Source of the DNA: Kaiparowitsia implicata GSE-PSE-MK54-09C
GTDB lineage: Bacteria; Cyanobacteriota; Cyanobacteriia; Elainellales; Elainellaceae
Reading direction: 5' to 3'
Length of the DNA: 64,000 bases
Assembly (NCBI GenBank): GCA_019359435.1
Contig: JAHHHI010000091.1
Span: 1-64,000 of the forward strand
Shown here: one piece after another, positions 8,485-16,784 of the stretch
How positions within the stretch are numbered: the first letter of the stretch is position 1
How the letters are laid out: each line of letters begins with the position of its first letter
Notes under the pieces: generated by a model
What the model was told of the DNA's origin: nothing
Databases searched by the model: none
The model's input: only the letters and a program-made list of their open reading frames with translations
Position numbers and translations under genes: made by a program

Positions 8485-9951
8485 ATGCCTAATTCTGCCT
8501 GGCACGATTCTGATTCCTACGATGACCTGGAAACCATTAGCTCCTTAGTGTCTGACCTCTCTGAGTCAGAAGATGTTAGCGCTCATTTTTATCGCGGATT
8601 GGCTGGGCGACGGCAAAAGGCGGCGGCAGCGCTCACCATTGTATGGAGTGGCACCATTGCATTGCACCTGTTTTCGTGGGGCTATTGGGCGGTGATGGCC
8701 CTGACAACGATGATGGGCATTCACATTCTGCGATTGCTAACAGCGCGGCAGCAACCCCTGCCGGAGCCGTTGCCAGAACGTGACCCTGCTAAGCTGCCGT
8801 TTGTATCGCTCATGGTGGCTGCAAAGAATGAAGAAACGGTGATTGCGTCTCTGGTAAAGGCGCTGTGCCGAGTGGACTATCCGGCCAGTCGCTATGAGCT
8901 ATGGGTGATTGACGACCACAGCACCGACCGCACGCCCCAAGTGTTGCATCAGCTGCAGCAAGAGTATCCCCAGCTCAAGGTGCTGACCCGTAGCAGTGAT
9001 GCGGGCGGCGGCAAGTCTGGGGCGTTGAACCAGGCCTGTGCGCTCGCGGCAGGAGACATCATCGGCGTATTTGATGCAGATGCCCAAATTCCGTCAGATA
9101 TGCTGCGGCGGGTGCTGACGCTGTTTCAGCAGGAGCAGGTGGGTGCCGTGCAAATGCGGAAGGCGATCGCCCAGGCAGAACGCACACGGCACTCGTCAAA
9201 CCTGTGGATTCGCGGGCAAATGGCCGAAATGGCGATCGACAGCTTTTATCAGCAGCAGCGCATTGCCATTGGCGGCGTGGGCGAGTTGCGGGGCAACGGC
9301 ATGTTTGTTCGCCGTGCGGCATTAGATCAGTGCGGCAACTGGAATGAAGAAACCATTACCGACGACCTAGACCTCACCTTCCGGCTGCATCTCGCCGGGT
9401 GGGATATTGAGTTTTTGATGCATCCCGCGGTGGTAGAAGAAGGCGTCACCCAAGCGCGCGGGCTATGGCACCAGCGCAACCGCTGGGCCGAGGGCGGCTA
9501 TCAGCGCTATCTCGACTACTGGCGGCTGATTATTCGCAACCGCCTAGGTCTAAAGAAAACCATCGATTTGCTGGCCTTTTTTGTGTTGCAATACATTTTG
9601 CCCACGGCCACCGTGCCCGACCTGATGATGGCGATCGCCCGCAGCCGTCCCCCGATGTTGGCTCCAGTAACAAGCCTGTCTGTCGCCATGTCGATGATGG
9701 GGATGTATGCCGGGCTGCGTCGCATTCAGGCACAACGCGCCAAGCGTAGCGAACGGGGGCGATCGCCCGCGCTCATCTGGCAAGCGCTGCACCAGGCGAT
9801 ACTCGGCACAGTCTATATGGTTCACTGGCTCCCCGTGATGTCCAGCACGACTGCCCGCATCTCGGTGCGGCCCAAGCAGTTGAAGTGGGTGAAAACAGCG
9901 CATCACGGCACCGATGAGGTGTGGCTAGATGTGTCAGAGCAGGAAGGATGA
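8485..9951 (+). CDS. mgdA: family 2 glycosyltransferase, probable beta-monoglucosyldiacylglycerol synthase
   Basis: 488 residues. Two N-terminal membrane segments (about 45-90) precede a GT-A catalytic domain with PFVSLMVAAKNEETVIASLV, the DDHSTDRTP motif, the DADAQIP metal site, a TDDLDLTFRL acceptor loop and the QRNRWAEGG processive-type motif. C-terminal membrane segments follow (about 350-400). This layout matches the cyanobacterial enzyme that transfers glucose from UDP-glucose to diacylglycerol, the first step to galactolipids of thylakoids. Family assignment to GT2 is firm; the lipid substrate is inferred. Other membrane GT2 enzymes share these motifs. Confidence 0.78.
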   Translation: MPNSAWHDSDSYDDLETISSLVSDLSESEDVSAHFYRGLAGRRQKAAAALTIVWSGTIALHLFSWGYWAVMALTTMMGIHILRLLTARQQPLPEPLPERDPAKLPFVSLMVAAKNEETVIASLVKALCRVDYPASRYELWVIDDHSTDRTPQVLHQLQQEYPQLKVLTRSSDAGGGKSGALNQACALAAGDIIGVFDADAQIPSDMLRRVLTLFQQEQVGAVQMRKAIAQAERTRHSSNLWIRGQMAEMAIDSFYQQQRIAIGGVGELRGNGMFVRRAALDQCGNWNEETITDDLDLTFRLHLAGWDIEFLMHPAVVEEGVTQARGLWHQRNRWAEGGYQRYLDYWRLIIRNRLGLKKTIDLLAFFVLQYILPTATVPDLMMAIARSRPPMLAPVTSLSVAMSMMGMYAGLRRIQAQRAKRSERGRSPALIWQALHQAILGTVYMVHWLPVMSSTTARISVRPKQLKWVKTAHHGTDEVWLDVSEQEG

Positions 9952-10185
9952 TCCAGCCGAATTGGATCATTCAAGACTGAGAAACCCGAATTCAATTAGT
10001 TTTTAGTTTAGAGAGCTGATTGAATAGTCAAGGTGAGTTCACCGAACTTCAATGAGTTCAGATGCAGGACTCTCGTTCGAAGGGTGAGGGCTGAGTTGCG
10101 GGTCAATTCAACCTTCAAAACTGACACTCAAACCGCATAGATTGCCAAACTCAAACCCCACTTATTTTTGAGTTACTCCTGAGTC

Positions 10186-10407
10186 ATGCCATCCAGTCCA
10201 CGGGATTCATCGGGTCAACCTTCGTCTCAGTTTACTCTCGCCGAGTTAGCAGAATGGCAGCAGATCCTAGCCGCTGCGAATCGCAACAATATTCTGCATC
10301 ACTGTCGAGTGTGCGATCGCGAGTGGGTAGCCTCTGAGGCACAACGCTGCACCTGCGGTGGCCGGTCGATAGAGCGCATCGCGTGCTGGCAGTTTCCCGA
10401 TGATTAG
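10186..10407 (+). CDS. small putative zinc-ribbon protein
   Basis: 73 residues. The N-terminal half is polar and helical (FTLAELAEWQQILAAANR). The second half holds CRVC at about 40-43 and CTCGG at about 54-58, a spacing that fits a single zinc knuckle. I recognise no named family. The ATG follows an AT-rich stretch with no strong ribosome site. It lies just upstream of the broken crtH and may be the surviving neighbour of an old rearrangement. Confidence 0.65.
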   Translation: MPSSPRDSSGQPSSQFTLAELAEWQQILAAANRNNILHHCRVCDREWVASEAQRCTCGGRSIERIACWQFPDD

Positions 10408-10458
10408 GCTGTGCCCATTAGATTGGGACTGGAAAGATGCGGACTCAAAAGATCGCGA

Positions 10459-11031
10459 CTCGAATTGGGCCTTGATGCAGCCGACTTGCCCCTCGATTTG
10501 CCCTGCCACCCCATTGTGGTAAACGACTGGAACTAGGGGGTTACCGCACCTCAGAACGTGGTACTGATCTCGATTCCGTCACTGCTGGATAGGTCGCTGG
10601 CACCCTCGGGTAAGCATGTGATCCACGCCTATACGCCAGGGAATGAGCCCTATGCGCGATGGGAGAGGTTGGACCGTCGCAGTGCGGAGTATGAGGAACT
10701 GAAACAGGCGCGATCGCTCGGAATGTGGCAAGCGTTAGAACGGGTGATTCCCGATGTGCGATCGCGCTGTGAGGTCACGCTGGTGGGCACACCGCTAACC
10801 CACGAACGATTTCTGCGGCGACATCGCGGCTCCTATGGCCCAGCGATCGCCGCCGGAGAAGCGCTATTCCCCGGCGCGCGCACCCCGCTGAAGGGACTGT
10901 GGTGCTGTGGTGACTCTACCTTTCCCGGCATTGGTTTGCCAGCCGTCGCCGCCAGCAGCCTCATCACCGCCAACACGCTAGCCTCGTTGCCGCAGCACTG
11001 GGCAATGCTCAAGCGAATTGGCATGGGCTAG
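10459..11031 (+). pseudogene. crtH: remnant of prolycopene (carotenoid) isomerase CrtH, C-terminal part
   Basis: Only about the last 190 residues of a roughly 500-residue FAD carotenoid isomerase remain. The C-terminal NAD(P)/FAD-oxidoreductase signature is intact: LISIPSLLDRSLAPSGKHV, TPLTHERFLRRHRGSYGP and LKGLWCCGDSTFPGIGLPAVAASS. In frame upstream, GLDAADLPLDLPCHPIVVND continues the family sequence but is cut by a TAG at 10534-10536. The FAD-binding N-terminus (GxGxxG) is absent. An open frame from 10558 could still make a 157-residue fragment, unlikely to be active. A functional crtH is expected elsewhere in the genome. Confidence 0.82.
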
Positions 11032-11043
11032 GACTGTGTTGGC

Positions 11044-11173
11044 TTAGGGGCTATCATCAATTGACCGCTAACAGCCTGAGAATCAACGGTTACAGCCCCT
11101 AGCCTGTTTCTGGGTCGGGCGTGGCACCGTCGATAGAATCAGGATTTCGGCCAGACTTGATGACAGGCTCTAG
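11044..11173. mobile_element. MITE family A, copy 3 (inverted)
   Basis: 130 bp related to the copies at 8058-8315 but in the opposite orientation. The ends are TTAGGGGCTATCATCAATTG and, from the right, CTAGAGCCTGTCATCAAG. The internal CTAG is conserved at 11099-11102, giving the same 59-bp sub-unit (11044-11102). The right terminal CTAG (11170-11173) overlaps the thiD stop codon. TTAG and CTAG both fit a YTAR target. Confidence 0.75.
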
Positions 11174-11994
11174 GTCAGCAACGGGTAGAAGTGACCCACG
11201 GGCCCCTGCCCCTGCCCAATGCGCAGCGAATGCCGCAGGGCGTTAGTCACATAGTGCTTAGCCTGTTGCACCGCGCTAAATTGCGCTATGCCTTGAGCCA
11301 GGTTCGCAGCGATCGCCGCCGATAAGGTGCAGCCCGTGCCGTGAGTGTCCCGCGTTTCCACCGGCTCTGTTTGCAGCACTTCTAGCCGATCGCCGTCAAA
11401 CCACACATCCACGCCCCGCAAATCCCCTTCCATGCCGCCGCCTTTGACCAGCACAGCCCCAGTGCCCTGCTCAAAAATAGCGGCAGCAGCAGCTTTCATA
11501 TCGCTCAGGCTATTCAGCTCTAACCCGCTGAGGATCTGGGCTTCGTAGCGATTGGGGGTCAGAATAGCGGCGAGAGGAATTAGATCTCGGGTTAGGGCGG
11601 CGATCGCCGCATCATCAATCAACTGCGCCCCTGTGCGCGACACCATGACGGGATCAACTACCAGATTAGGCAGCGCCCATTGCCGCACCTGCTGTGCCAC
11701 GGCTGCGATAATGTCTTCATTGAGCAGCATCCCGGTTTTGACAGCCTGAACGCCAATATCGTCTACCACCGCGGAAATCTGAGCAATCACAGCGTCAGGC
11801 GGCAGCGCATCCACCCGGGTGACGACCTGGGTGTTTTGGGCTGTGATGCAGGTGAGGGCGCTGGTGCCGTGGACTTGGTGAAAGGCAAAGGTTCGCAAAT
11901 CTGCCTGAATGCCGGCCCCACCGCCGCTATCGGAACCAGCAATGGTGAGGGCCACGGGAATATCACGGTTGGGAGTATCAGTCGGTGCAGGCAT
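11170..11994 (-). CDS. thiD: hydroxymethylpyrimidine / phosphomethylpyrimidine kinase
   Basis: 274 residues, normal length. ThiD phosphorylates hydroxymethylpyrimidine twice for thiamine synthesis in the cytoplasm. Ribokinase-fold marks are LTIAGSDSGGGAGIQADL near residue 16, the TGMLL loop, LVVDPVMVSRTG, LTPNRYEA and the anion-hole/catalytic DTHGTGCTLSAAIA near residue 215. The start MPAPTDTPN is supported by the adjacent family N-terminus. The TAG stop lies in the terminal CTAG of the MITE downstream, so the end of this gene and the end of the element are the same bases. Confidence 0.93.
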   Translation of the reverse strand: MPAPTDTPNRDIPVALTIAGSDSGGGAGIQADLRTFAFHQVHGTSALTCITAQNTQVVTRVDALPPDAVIAQISAVVDDIGVQAVKTGMLLNEDIIAAVAQQVRQWALPNLVVDPVMVSRTGAQLIDDAAIAALTRDLIPLAAILTPNRYEAQILSGLELNSLSDMKAAAAAIFEQGTGAVLVKGGGMEGDLRGVDVWFDGDRLEVLQTEPVETRDTHGTGCTLSAAIAANLAQGIAQFSAVQQAKHYVTNALRHSLRIGQGQGPVGHFYPLLT

Positions 11995-12140
11995 ATAAAA
12001 TTAGAAGGCGTTAGAAGGAATTGCCAGAGCGAGTTGTGAGCGATCGCACAATACCCTCGATCGCCTACTAAATCCTATAGCACGGCACTGGCGAACTGAA
12101 TCAGCAGCATAGACAATTGAGCCATCCCGTTAAAAAGAGC

Positions 12141-12437
12141 CTAGTAGGAGCGTTCTGCATCCAGCCACTGCAAGAGCGCCGCGAGCGTAGGAAGAGTGGG
12201 GAGGGCGATCGCCATCTCCTGCAAATGGTCAAAGGGCAAACTCCCCACGCGCCCCAGCAGGTGAGAATCAATTGAGGGAAACAGATGCTGGAGGATCAAA
12301 ATCAGGATCGCGCTAGCACCCTGCTGGCGACCCCGAGCAATCCCCCGCTGCACGCCTTCTTCAATGCCAGCTTCGCGAGTAAGCACCAGCCTTTCTAAAA
12401 TATGCTCTTGCAATAGCTGTCGAGAAATAATTGCCAT
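12141..12437 (-). CDS. DUF4351-domain protein, probably truncated Rpn-type nuclease tail
   Basis: 98 residues. The first 35 residues are helical and charged (ERLVLTREAGIEEGVQRGIARGRQQG). The rest matches the C-terminal DUF4351 pattern, ILILQHLFPSIDSHLLGRVGSLPFDHLQEMAIAL ... LAALLQWLDAERSY. In cyanobacteria this domain usually ends longer Rpn/YhgA-like PD-(D/E)XK proteins linked to transposition. Here an in-frame TAG lies five codons before the ATG, so the nuclease part is missing. It is either a stand-alone small protein or a remnant. Confidence 0.6.
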   Translation of the reverse strand: MAIISRQLLQEHILERLVLTREAGIEEGVQRGIARGRQQGASAILILILQHLFPSIDSHLLGRVGSLPFDHLQEMAIALPTLPTLAALLQWLDAERSY

Positions 12438-13330
12438 AGGGGTGTCCTGCTACGGTTAGGAAAAGCCACACCGTAAGGGGGTGCGATTCCAGGCGGCGGA
12501 TAGCGGCTGAATCCGCGCATCAAGAGGTCGCCCTACTCCTGCTCTATCTCTACAGTACTCTGCTAACCCTGGACTCTGCCTCACCCAGCACTGCCGCTGA
12601 CCTCGCTATTTGGCGCTGTTCGTGCGATCGCCGTTCGCAACTCTAGACCTCTCAGCAGATAGGTAGGCTAAACCAGAGGGCGATCGCCGCTTCCCAACAA
12701 AACAATGGGCCTAAATTTAGTCAGCTCTAAAGAGCCTCTTTATTTCCCGATAGTTAAAGAATTCTCAGCACAACCTGGATAGGCTTGTTCTACTGTCATC
12801 CATCCTAGCCAATACTTTGCGGACGTATAAAAAAATATTAATATAGACCGCTTTTGACACACTTATCCTATTGGCGTCGCAGTACCGGGTCATGGTGAAC
12901 TAGGGAGGATGAATCGGGCTTGATCCGACCTACCCATCATCCGCTACGTAGGCTTGTTGCTTCACTTAAAAGAATTGTAAAGAGGGTTAAGATTTCAGAC
13001 CATCTAAAGGGTCAATTTTGACAGCGCTTAATGTCGTTGAGATACTCCGGCTCAGTCTATTTAGATTTTAAATTAATACAGACAAATCAAACTCTGACGC
13101 ATAGTAAAACTCGGCAAAATCGCAAGGTTTTTATCTGAGAAATCGTTGCTGAACATGCATCATGATAGGAGGATTTACCTCTTCAATAGTAGTAGTCACC
13201 ATCTAAAAAAACTATTTTTTCGTACTATTTTTGCGCCTTATGACGTGCCATGAATCTATCCATTGAATGAGAACTATATAGGCCATCATTTATAGACTGA
13301 TGGTAACGATGTAAATAGGGATAAAAAACC
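12438..13330. other. long intergenic region, no gene seen
   Basis: About 890 bases. The left part is GC-rich with HIP1 sites. From about 12720 to 13320 it becomes AT-rich, with stretches such as AAAAAAACTATTTTTT near 13204-13218. No open frame has a recognisable product. The AT-rich part probably holds the promoter of the gene at 13331. Confidence 0.5.
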
Positions 13331-13711
13331 ATGAACAACGAACAAGATAAGACGTTAGAAAATAGTGCTGAAAAAAATAACATTCGCACGAATCAGCCGA
13401 TGACCAAGGAAGAGGTTGATCCTAATCAAAAGCAAGCGCATAGAGAAGAGATTCAAGAGCGCGGGAGTGAGCTAACAGTTAATCCGGGCGATCGCCCTGA
13501 GCCGAATGCATCCCACGAAGACAAAGCGACTCAAGTTGCAGTAGACGCGCCAGATATTACGGGAGACCACATCACCGTTCCAACCTACTTCATGGTCGAA
13601 CAACCCAACGGCGAAGAAAAAGCATTGCATCACGTTAAGGATGCAGAAGAAATTTCTGACGTGATTCGACAAGCCCGAGTCGATGAGGACGGAAATCGGA
13701 TTTGGTCCTAA
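13331..13711 (+). CDS. small acidic hydrophilic protein, unknown
   Basis: 126 residues, almost entirely polar (MNNEQDKTLENSAEKNN at the start, no membrane segment). The N-terminal 75 residues look disordered. A more ordered tail (TVPTYFMVEQPNGEEKALHHV, then ISDVIRQARVDEDGNRIW) could fold. It sits about 90 bases before an SDR oxidoreductase in the same direction, and the two are probably cotranscribed. Its composition resembles stress-related proteins, but that is only an impression. Confidence 0.65.
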   Translation: MNNEQDKTLENSAEKNNIRTNQPMTKEEVDPNQKQAHREEIQERGSELTVNPGDRPEPNASHEDKATQVAVDAPDITGDHITVPTYFMVEQPNGEEKALHHVKDAEEISDVIRQARVDEDGNRIWS

Positions 13712-13802
13712 TCATTTATCAAAAGACGCACTAACGGCTGTCGATCCGCTGCGACTTCAGGCTTACGCTAACTCTCCAAAATTCATAAAGCAAGGAAAAC
13801 CC

Positions 13803-14663
13803 GTGACTCAAACTAAAAACCTACAACCGCCTCAAAAGCAAGAACGCCAGCCTGGGTTAGAGTCAGAAATGACGCCCAAGCCAGAGTTTCAGTCTTCTGA
13901 ATATCGCGCCAGCGGACGGCTAAGCGGAAAGGTTGCGCTCATTACCGGCGGAGACAGTGGCATCGGTCGTGCGATCGCAGTTCTCTTCGCCAAAGAAGGC
14001 GCAGATGTGGCGGTTTCCTATCTAGATGAACATGAGGACGCAGAAAAAACGAAGAGCCTAGTCGAATCGGAAGGGCGGCATTGTCTGCTGATGCCTGGAG
14101 ACATTGGCGATGAGATATTTTGCCGAAGCTTGGTTGAGCGAACGGTAAGTGATCTGGGGCAGTTAGATATTTTGGTGAACAATGCTGCCGAACAGCATCC
14201 TCAAGACAGCATTGCAGACATCACAGCTGAACAGCTTGAGCGAACCTTTCGCACCAACGTCTTCAGCATGTTCTATCTGACTAAGGCAGCAGTGCCCTAT
14301 CTCAAAGCAGGCAGCAGCATTATTAACACCACGTCTGTGACGGCCTATCAAGGGAAGAAGCAGCTACTAGACTATTCTGCAACCAAGGGCGCAATTGTGG
14401 CGTTTACGCGATCGCTCTCCCATGCACTGGTTGAGAAGGATATTCGGGTTAACGGTGTAGCTCCCGGCCCCATCTGGACGCCACTGATCCCGTCCACTTT
14501 TCCTGAAGACAAAGTTGCTAACTTTGGCCAACAGGTGCCGATGCAGCGGGTTGGGCAGCCTGAAGAAGTTGCCACTTGCTATGTGTTTCTTGCATCACAG
14601 GATGCCTCCTACATTTCAGGCCAAATTCTGCATCCCAATGGGGGCAACGTGGTGAATGGATAG
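13803..14663 (+). CDS. short-chain dehydrogenase/reductase (SDR), YghA-like
   Basis: 286 residues from the GTG at 13803, which has AAGGA seven bases upstream. A longer frame from 13683 overlaps the previous gene and is less likely. The N-terminal tail (about 45 residues, Pro/Gln-rich) precedes a Rossmann fold with cofactor motif TGGDSGIGRA, NNAAEQ, a catalytic Ser in INTTSVTAY, and the YSATKGA Tyr/Lys pair. The end PNGGNVVNG is family-typical. This subfamily of NAD(P)-dependent reductases is often induced by stress; the substrate is not known. Confidence 0.88.
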   Translation: MTQTKNLQPPQKQERQPGLESEMTPKPEFQSSEYRASGRLSGKVALITGGDSGIGRAIAVLFAKEGADVAVSYLDEHEDAEKTKSLVESEGRHCLLMPGDIGDEIFCRSLVERTVSDLGQLDILVNNAAEQHPQDSIADITAEQLERTFRTNVFSMFYLTKAAVPYLKAGSSIINTTSVTAYQGKKQLLDYSATKGAIVAFTRSLSHALVEKDIRVNGVAPGPIWTPLIPSTFPEDKVANFGQQVPMQRVGQPEEVATCYVFLASQDASYISGQILHPNGGNVVNG

Positions 14664-14716
14664 GGTAACCAGCGATTTAGCAACCTGCTAACCGGCCCAT
14701 TGCCCTATGGGTGGCA

Positions 14717-15646
14717 TTACCCCAGGGGTGACAGCGGTCGCCCCATTACCAGAGCCGGATGCGCCTTGAGAATGTCGAGAAACGCATAGACCGCAGGCGG
14801 ATAAAGCGCGTCAGCGAGAACAATAGCGCCAATCGTGCGCTCTAACGGTGCAGGTAGCGAAAACACCTGCACCGTGGCTGGAATGGGTTCTGCGGCCAGG
14901 CGCGGCAAAACCGTGGCACCCAGTCCTTGGGCCACTAGCCCCACAATTGCGGCATCAGTGCCCACCTCATAGGCCACGTTGAGGCTATGCCCATGGGTGT
15001 GGACATGGGCATAGACATCGCGCATCATCAAATAATCGATCGGCGGCATCACCAACGGCTGAGTACTCAAGTCATGCCAGGTGAGCTGATCGCCCTTAGG
15101 CCGGAAAGAGGCTGGAAATAACGCCACGACTTCATCTCGCAGCATCTCCCAACTGTCGAACTCATCGCTCACAGGCAGCAGCGTAAACCCAATCTCGGCC
15201 TTGCCGTCTGTCAACGCGGCCTCTACCTGGGGGCAATCATCGTGTTCCGTCAGGCTCACATTGACATGGGGAAACCGCTGATGAAACTCGGCAATGACAG
15301 CCGGTAGCAAATGCGTGGCTACGCTGCGAAAAGATGCCAAGCGAATTTGCCCGCCCCGCAGCCCTCGAGCGGCATTGGCGACTTCGGTAATAGCCTCGGC
15401 CCGAGACGCAATTTCTCGAGCGTGCTCCACCACTTGCTGCCCTACTGGCGTTAACCGTGCTCCATGTCGTCCCCGCGCCACGAGAATTACGCCCAGGTGA
15501 TTTTCTAAGGCGGCGATCGCATGACTCACCGCAGACTGAGACATATCAAGGTGCAGTGCCGCTTCGCTAAAATTGCCGTGATCGGCAACAGCCACCAAGA
15601 TTCGAAGCTGCGAGAGCTTCATTTGGTTTTGAGGATTAGCTTTCAT
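14717..15646 (-). CDS. LysR-family transcriptional regulator
   Basis: 309 residues, normal length. The winged helix-turn-helix is at about residues 9-70 (LRILVAVADHGNFSEAALHLDMSQSAVSHAIAALE), followed by a linker helix and a periplasmic-binding-like effector domain (about 95-300; GGQIRLASFRS, VSLTEHDD). The likely start is 15646, with ATG 15622 (MKLSQLRI) as an alternative. It is convergent with the SDR gene and has no obvious divergent target gene, so its regulon is unclear. Confidence 0.9.
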   Translation of the reverse strand: MKANPQNQMKLSQLRILVAVADHGNFSEAALHLDMSQSAVSHAIAALENHLGVILVARGRHGARLTPVGQQVVEHAREIASRAEAITEVANAARGLRGGQIRLASFRSVATHLLPAVIAEFHQRFPHVNVSLTEHDDCPQVEAALTDGKAEIGFTLLPVSDEFDSWEMLRDEVVALFPASFRPKGDQLTWHDLSTQPLVMPPIDYLMMRDVYAHVHTHGHSLNVAYEVGTDAAIVGLVAQGLGATVLPRLAAEPIPATVQVFSLPAPLERTIGAIVLADALYPPAVYAFLDILKAHPALVMGRPLSPLG

Positions 15647-16140
15647 AAAGAGGGTGCTCTAGAGCAAAACCCGATGCCATACTGTACCAGGCATCCAGAG
15701 CTGAAGCTTCCAAATCAGCCTATAGAGTAGGGTGAAACGCTTATGGTGAAAAGGTTTCACGCAGCGTCAAGGAAACGTTGGCTCTGAATTCCAGCATGGA
15801 CAGATCGTCTAGTCTAGCGCCCAATGATAGGAAAAACGGTAGCTTTGGCCATAGACTGCTGGAGTTCATTCGTTTGAGAATATAGCTATGGCTGCGACAC
15901 ACCACGGCTCATAGATTTTACCCGCTATAATCATCCGCGAATGGGTTTGGTCTTCTGGCAGTGCCATCATTACTTATTTATTATTTAGGTCTACCGATTT
16001 TAGGTCTACCGATTCGTGCCGTGCAATATCAGCCCCGAAGGAAATCTGATAAATTCGTGTACTGGAACCCTGACGAGATGAGGGTTTTAATCTGCTATTC
16101 AACGTTTCTGTCGTCACAGTTTCTCTATGACTGATTCTCT
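15647..16140. other. intergenic region with short direct repeats
   Basis: No gene is seen. A perfect tandem 15-bp repeat (TTTAGGTCTACCGAT) covers 15984-16013, and GTGAAAC...GTTTCAC near 15732-15759 can form a hairpin. A 13-base direct repeat (TTCTCTATGACTG) near 16121-16148 spans the start of the next gene. Confidence 0.5.
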
Positions 16141-16641
16141 ATGACTGATGTGTTGCGCGATGCGACCGAGCAAGACCTGCCTGCCATTGTGGCGATTTAC
16201 AATGCATCTATTCCAGGACGGCTGGCAACCGCAGATACGGTCGCTATCTCTGTCGATAGTCGTTGGGATTGGTGGCATAGCCATAACCCACAGACGCGTC
16301 CTATTTGGGTACTGGAGCGCGATCGCCACATCATTGCATGGATCAGCCTCAGCTCCTTCTATGGACGCCCTGCCTACAACGCTACAGCAGAGTTCAGTCT
16401 TTACATTGACCCGGATTGCTGCGGTCAAGGTCTTGGAACCTCTCTTCTTGGGCAAATGGTTGATCGGTGTCCAGAGTTTGGCGTCACGACGCTGCTAGGC
16501 TTCATCTTTGGGCATAATGCACCCAGTCTGCGTCTAGCCGAAAAGTTTGGGTTTGAGCGCTGGGGAGTGCTGCCTGCGGTAGCGGTGCTAGATGGCACCC
16601 CCTGTGACCTTGTGATTATGGGACGTAAAGTTGACGGGTGA
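16141..16641 (+). CDS. GNAT family N-acetyltransferase, phosphinothricin-acetyltransferase type
   Basis: 166 residues, family length. It shows the N-terminal LRDATEQDLPAIVAIYN block, the WDWWHSHN helix found in Pat-like enzymes, the strand AEFSLYIDPDCCGQGLGTSLL containing the acetyl-CoA pyrophosphate loop (Q/R-x-x-G-x-G type, here CGQGLG) and LRLAEKFGFERWGVLP. These enzymes acetylate small amines or amino-acid analogues. The start region is duplicated: a five-residue frame (MTDSL) from 16127 ends in a TGA overlapping this ATG. Confidence 0.82.
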   Translation: MTDVLRDATEQDLPAIVAIYNASIPGRLATADTVAISVDSRWDWWHSHNPQTRPIWVLERDRHIIAWISLSSFYGRPAYNATAEFSLYIDPDCCGQGLGTSLLGQMVDRCPEFGVTTLLGFIFGHNAPSLRLAEKFGFERWGVLPAVAVLDGTPCDLVIMGRKVDG

Positions 16642-16784
16642 TTGCCGGGTCAAGTGTTACGCCTGCGTTCATCTCGTTAGAAAAAGGCACGTTGTTGATA
16701 ACTTAATCGCAGCTCGGTCTAACAGAGGGTTGCGCGTATTCCGTATTCACGTTGATCTAGTCTCGTGGGCGCTGTCTGTTGTCA

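Noticed and set aside
10073-10110. GTTCGAA stretch resembling a tRNA T-arm
   Set aside because: No matching acceptor or anticodon stem could be folded around it.
13683-13802. longer N-terminus of the SDR gene
   Set aside because: It overlaps the upstream gene and the GTG at 13803 has a good ribosome site; the family begins later still.
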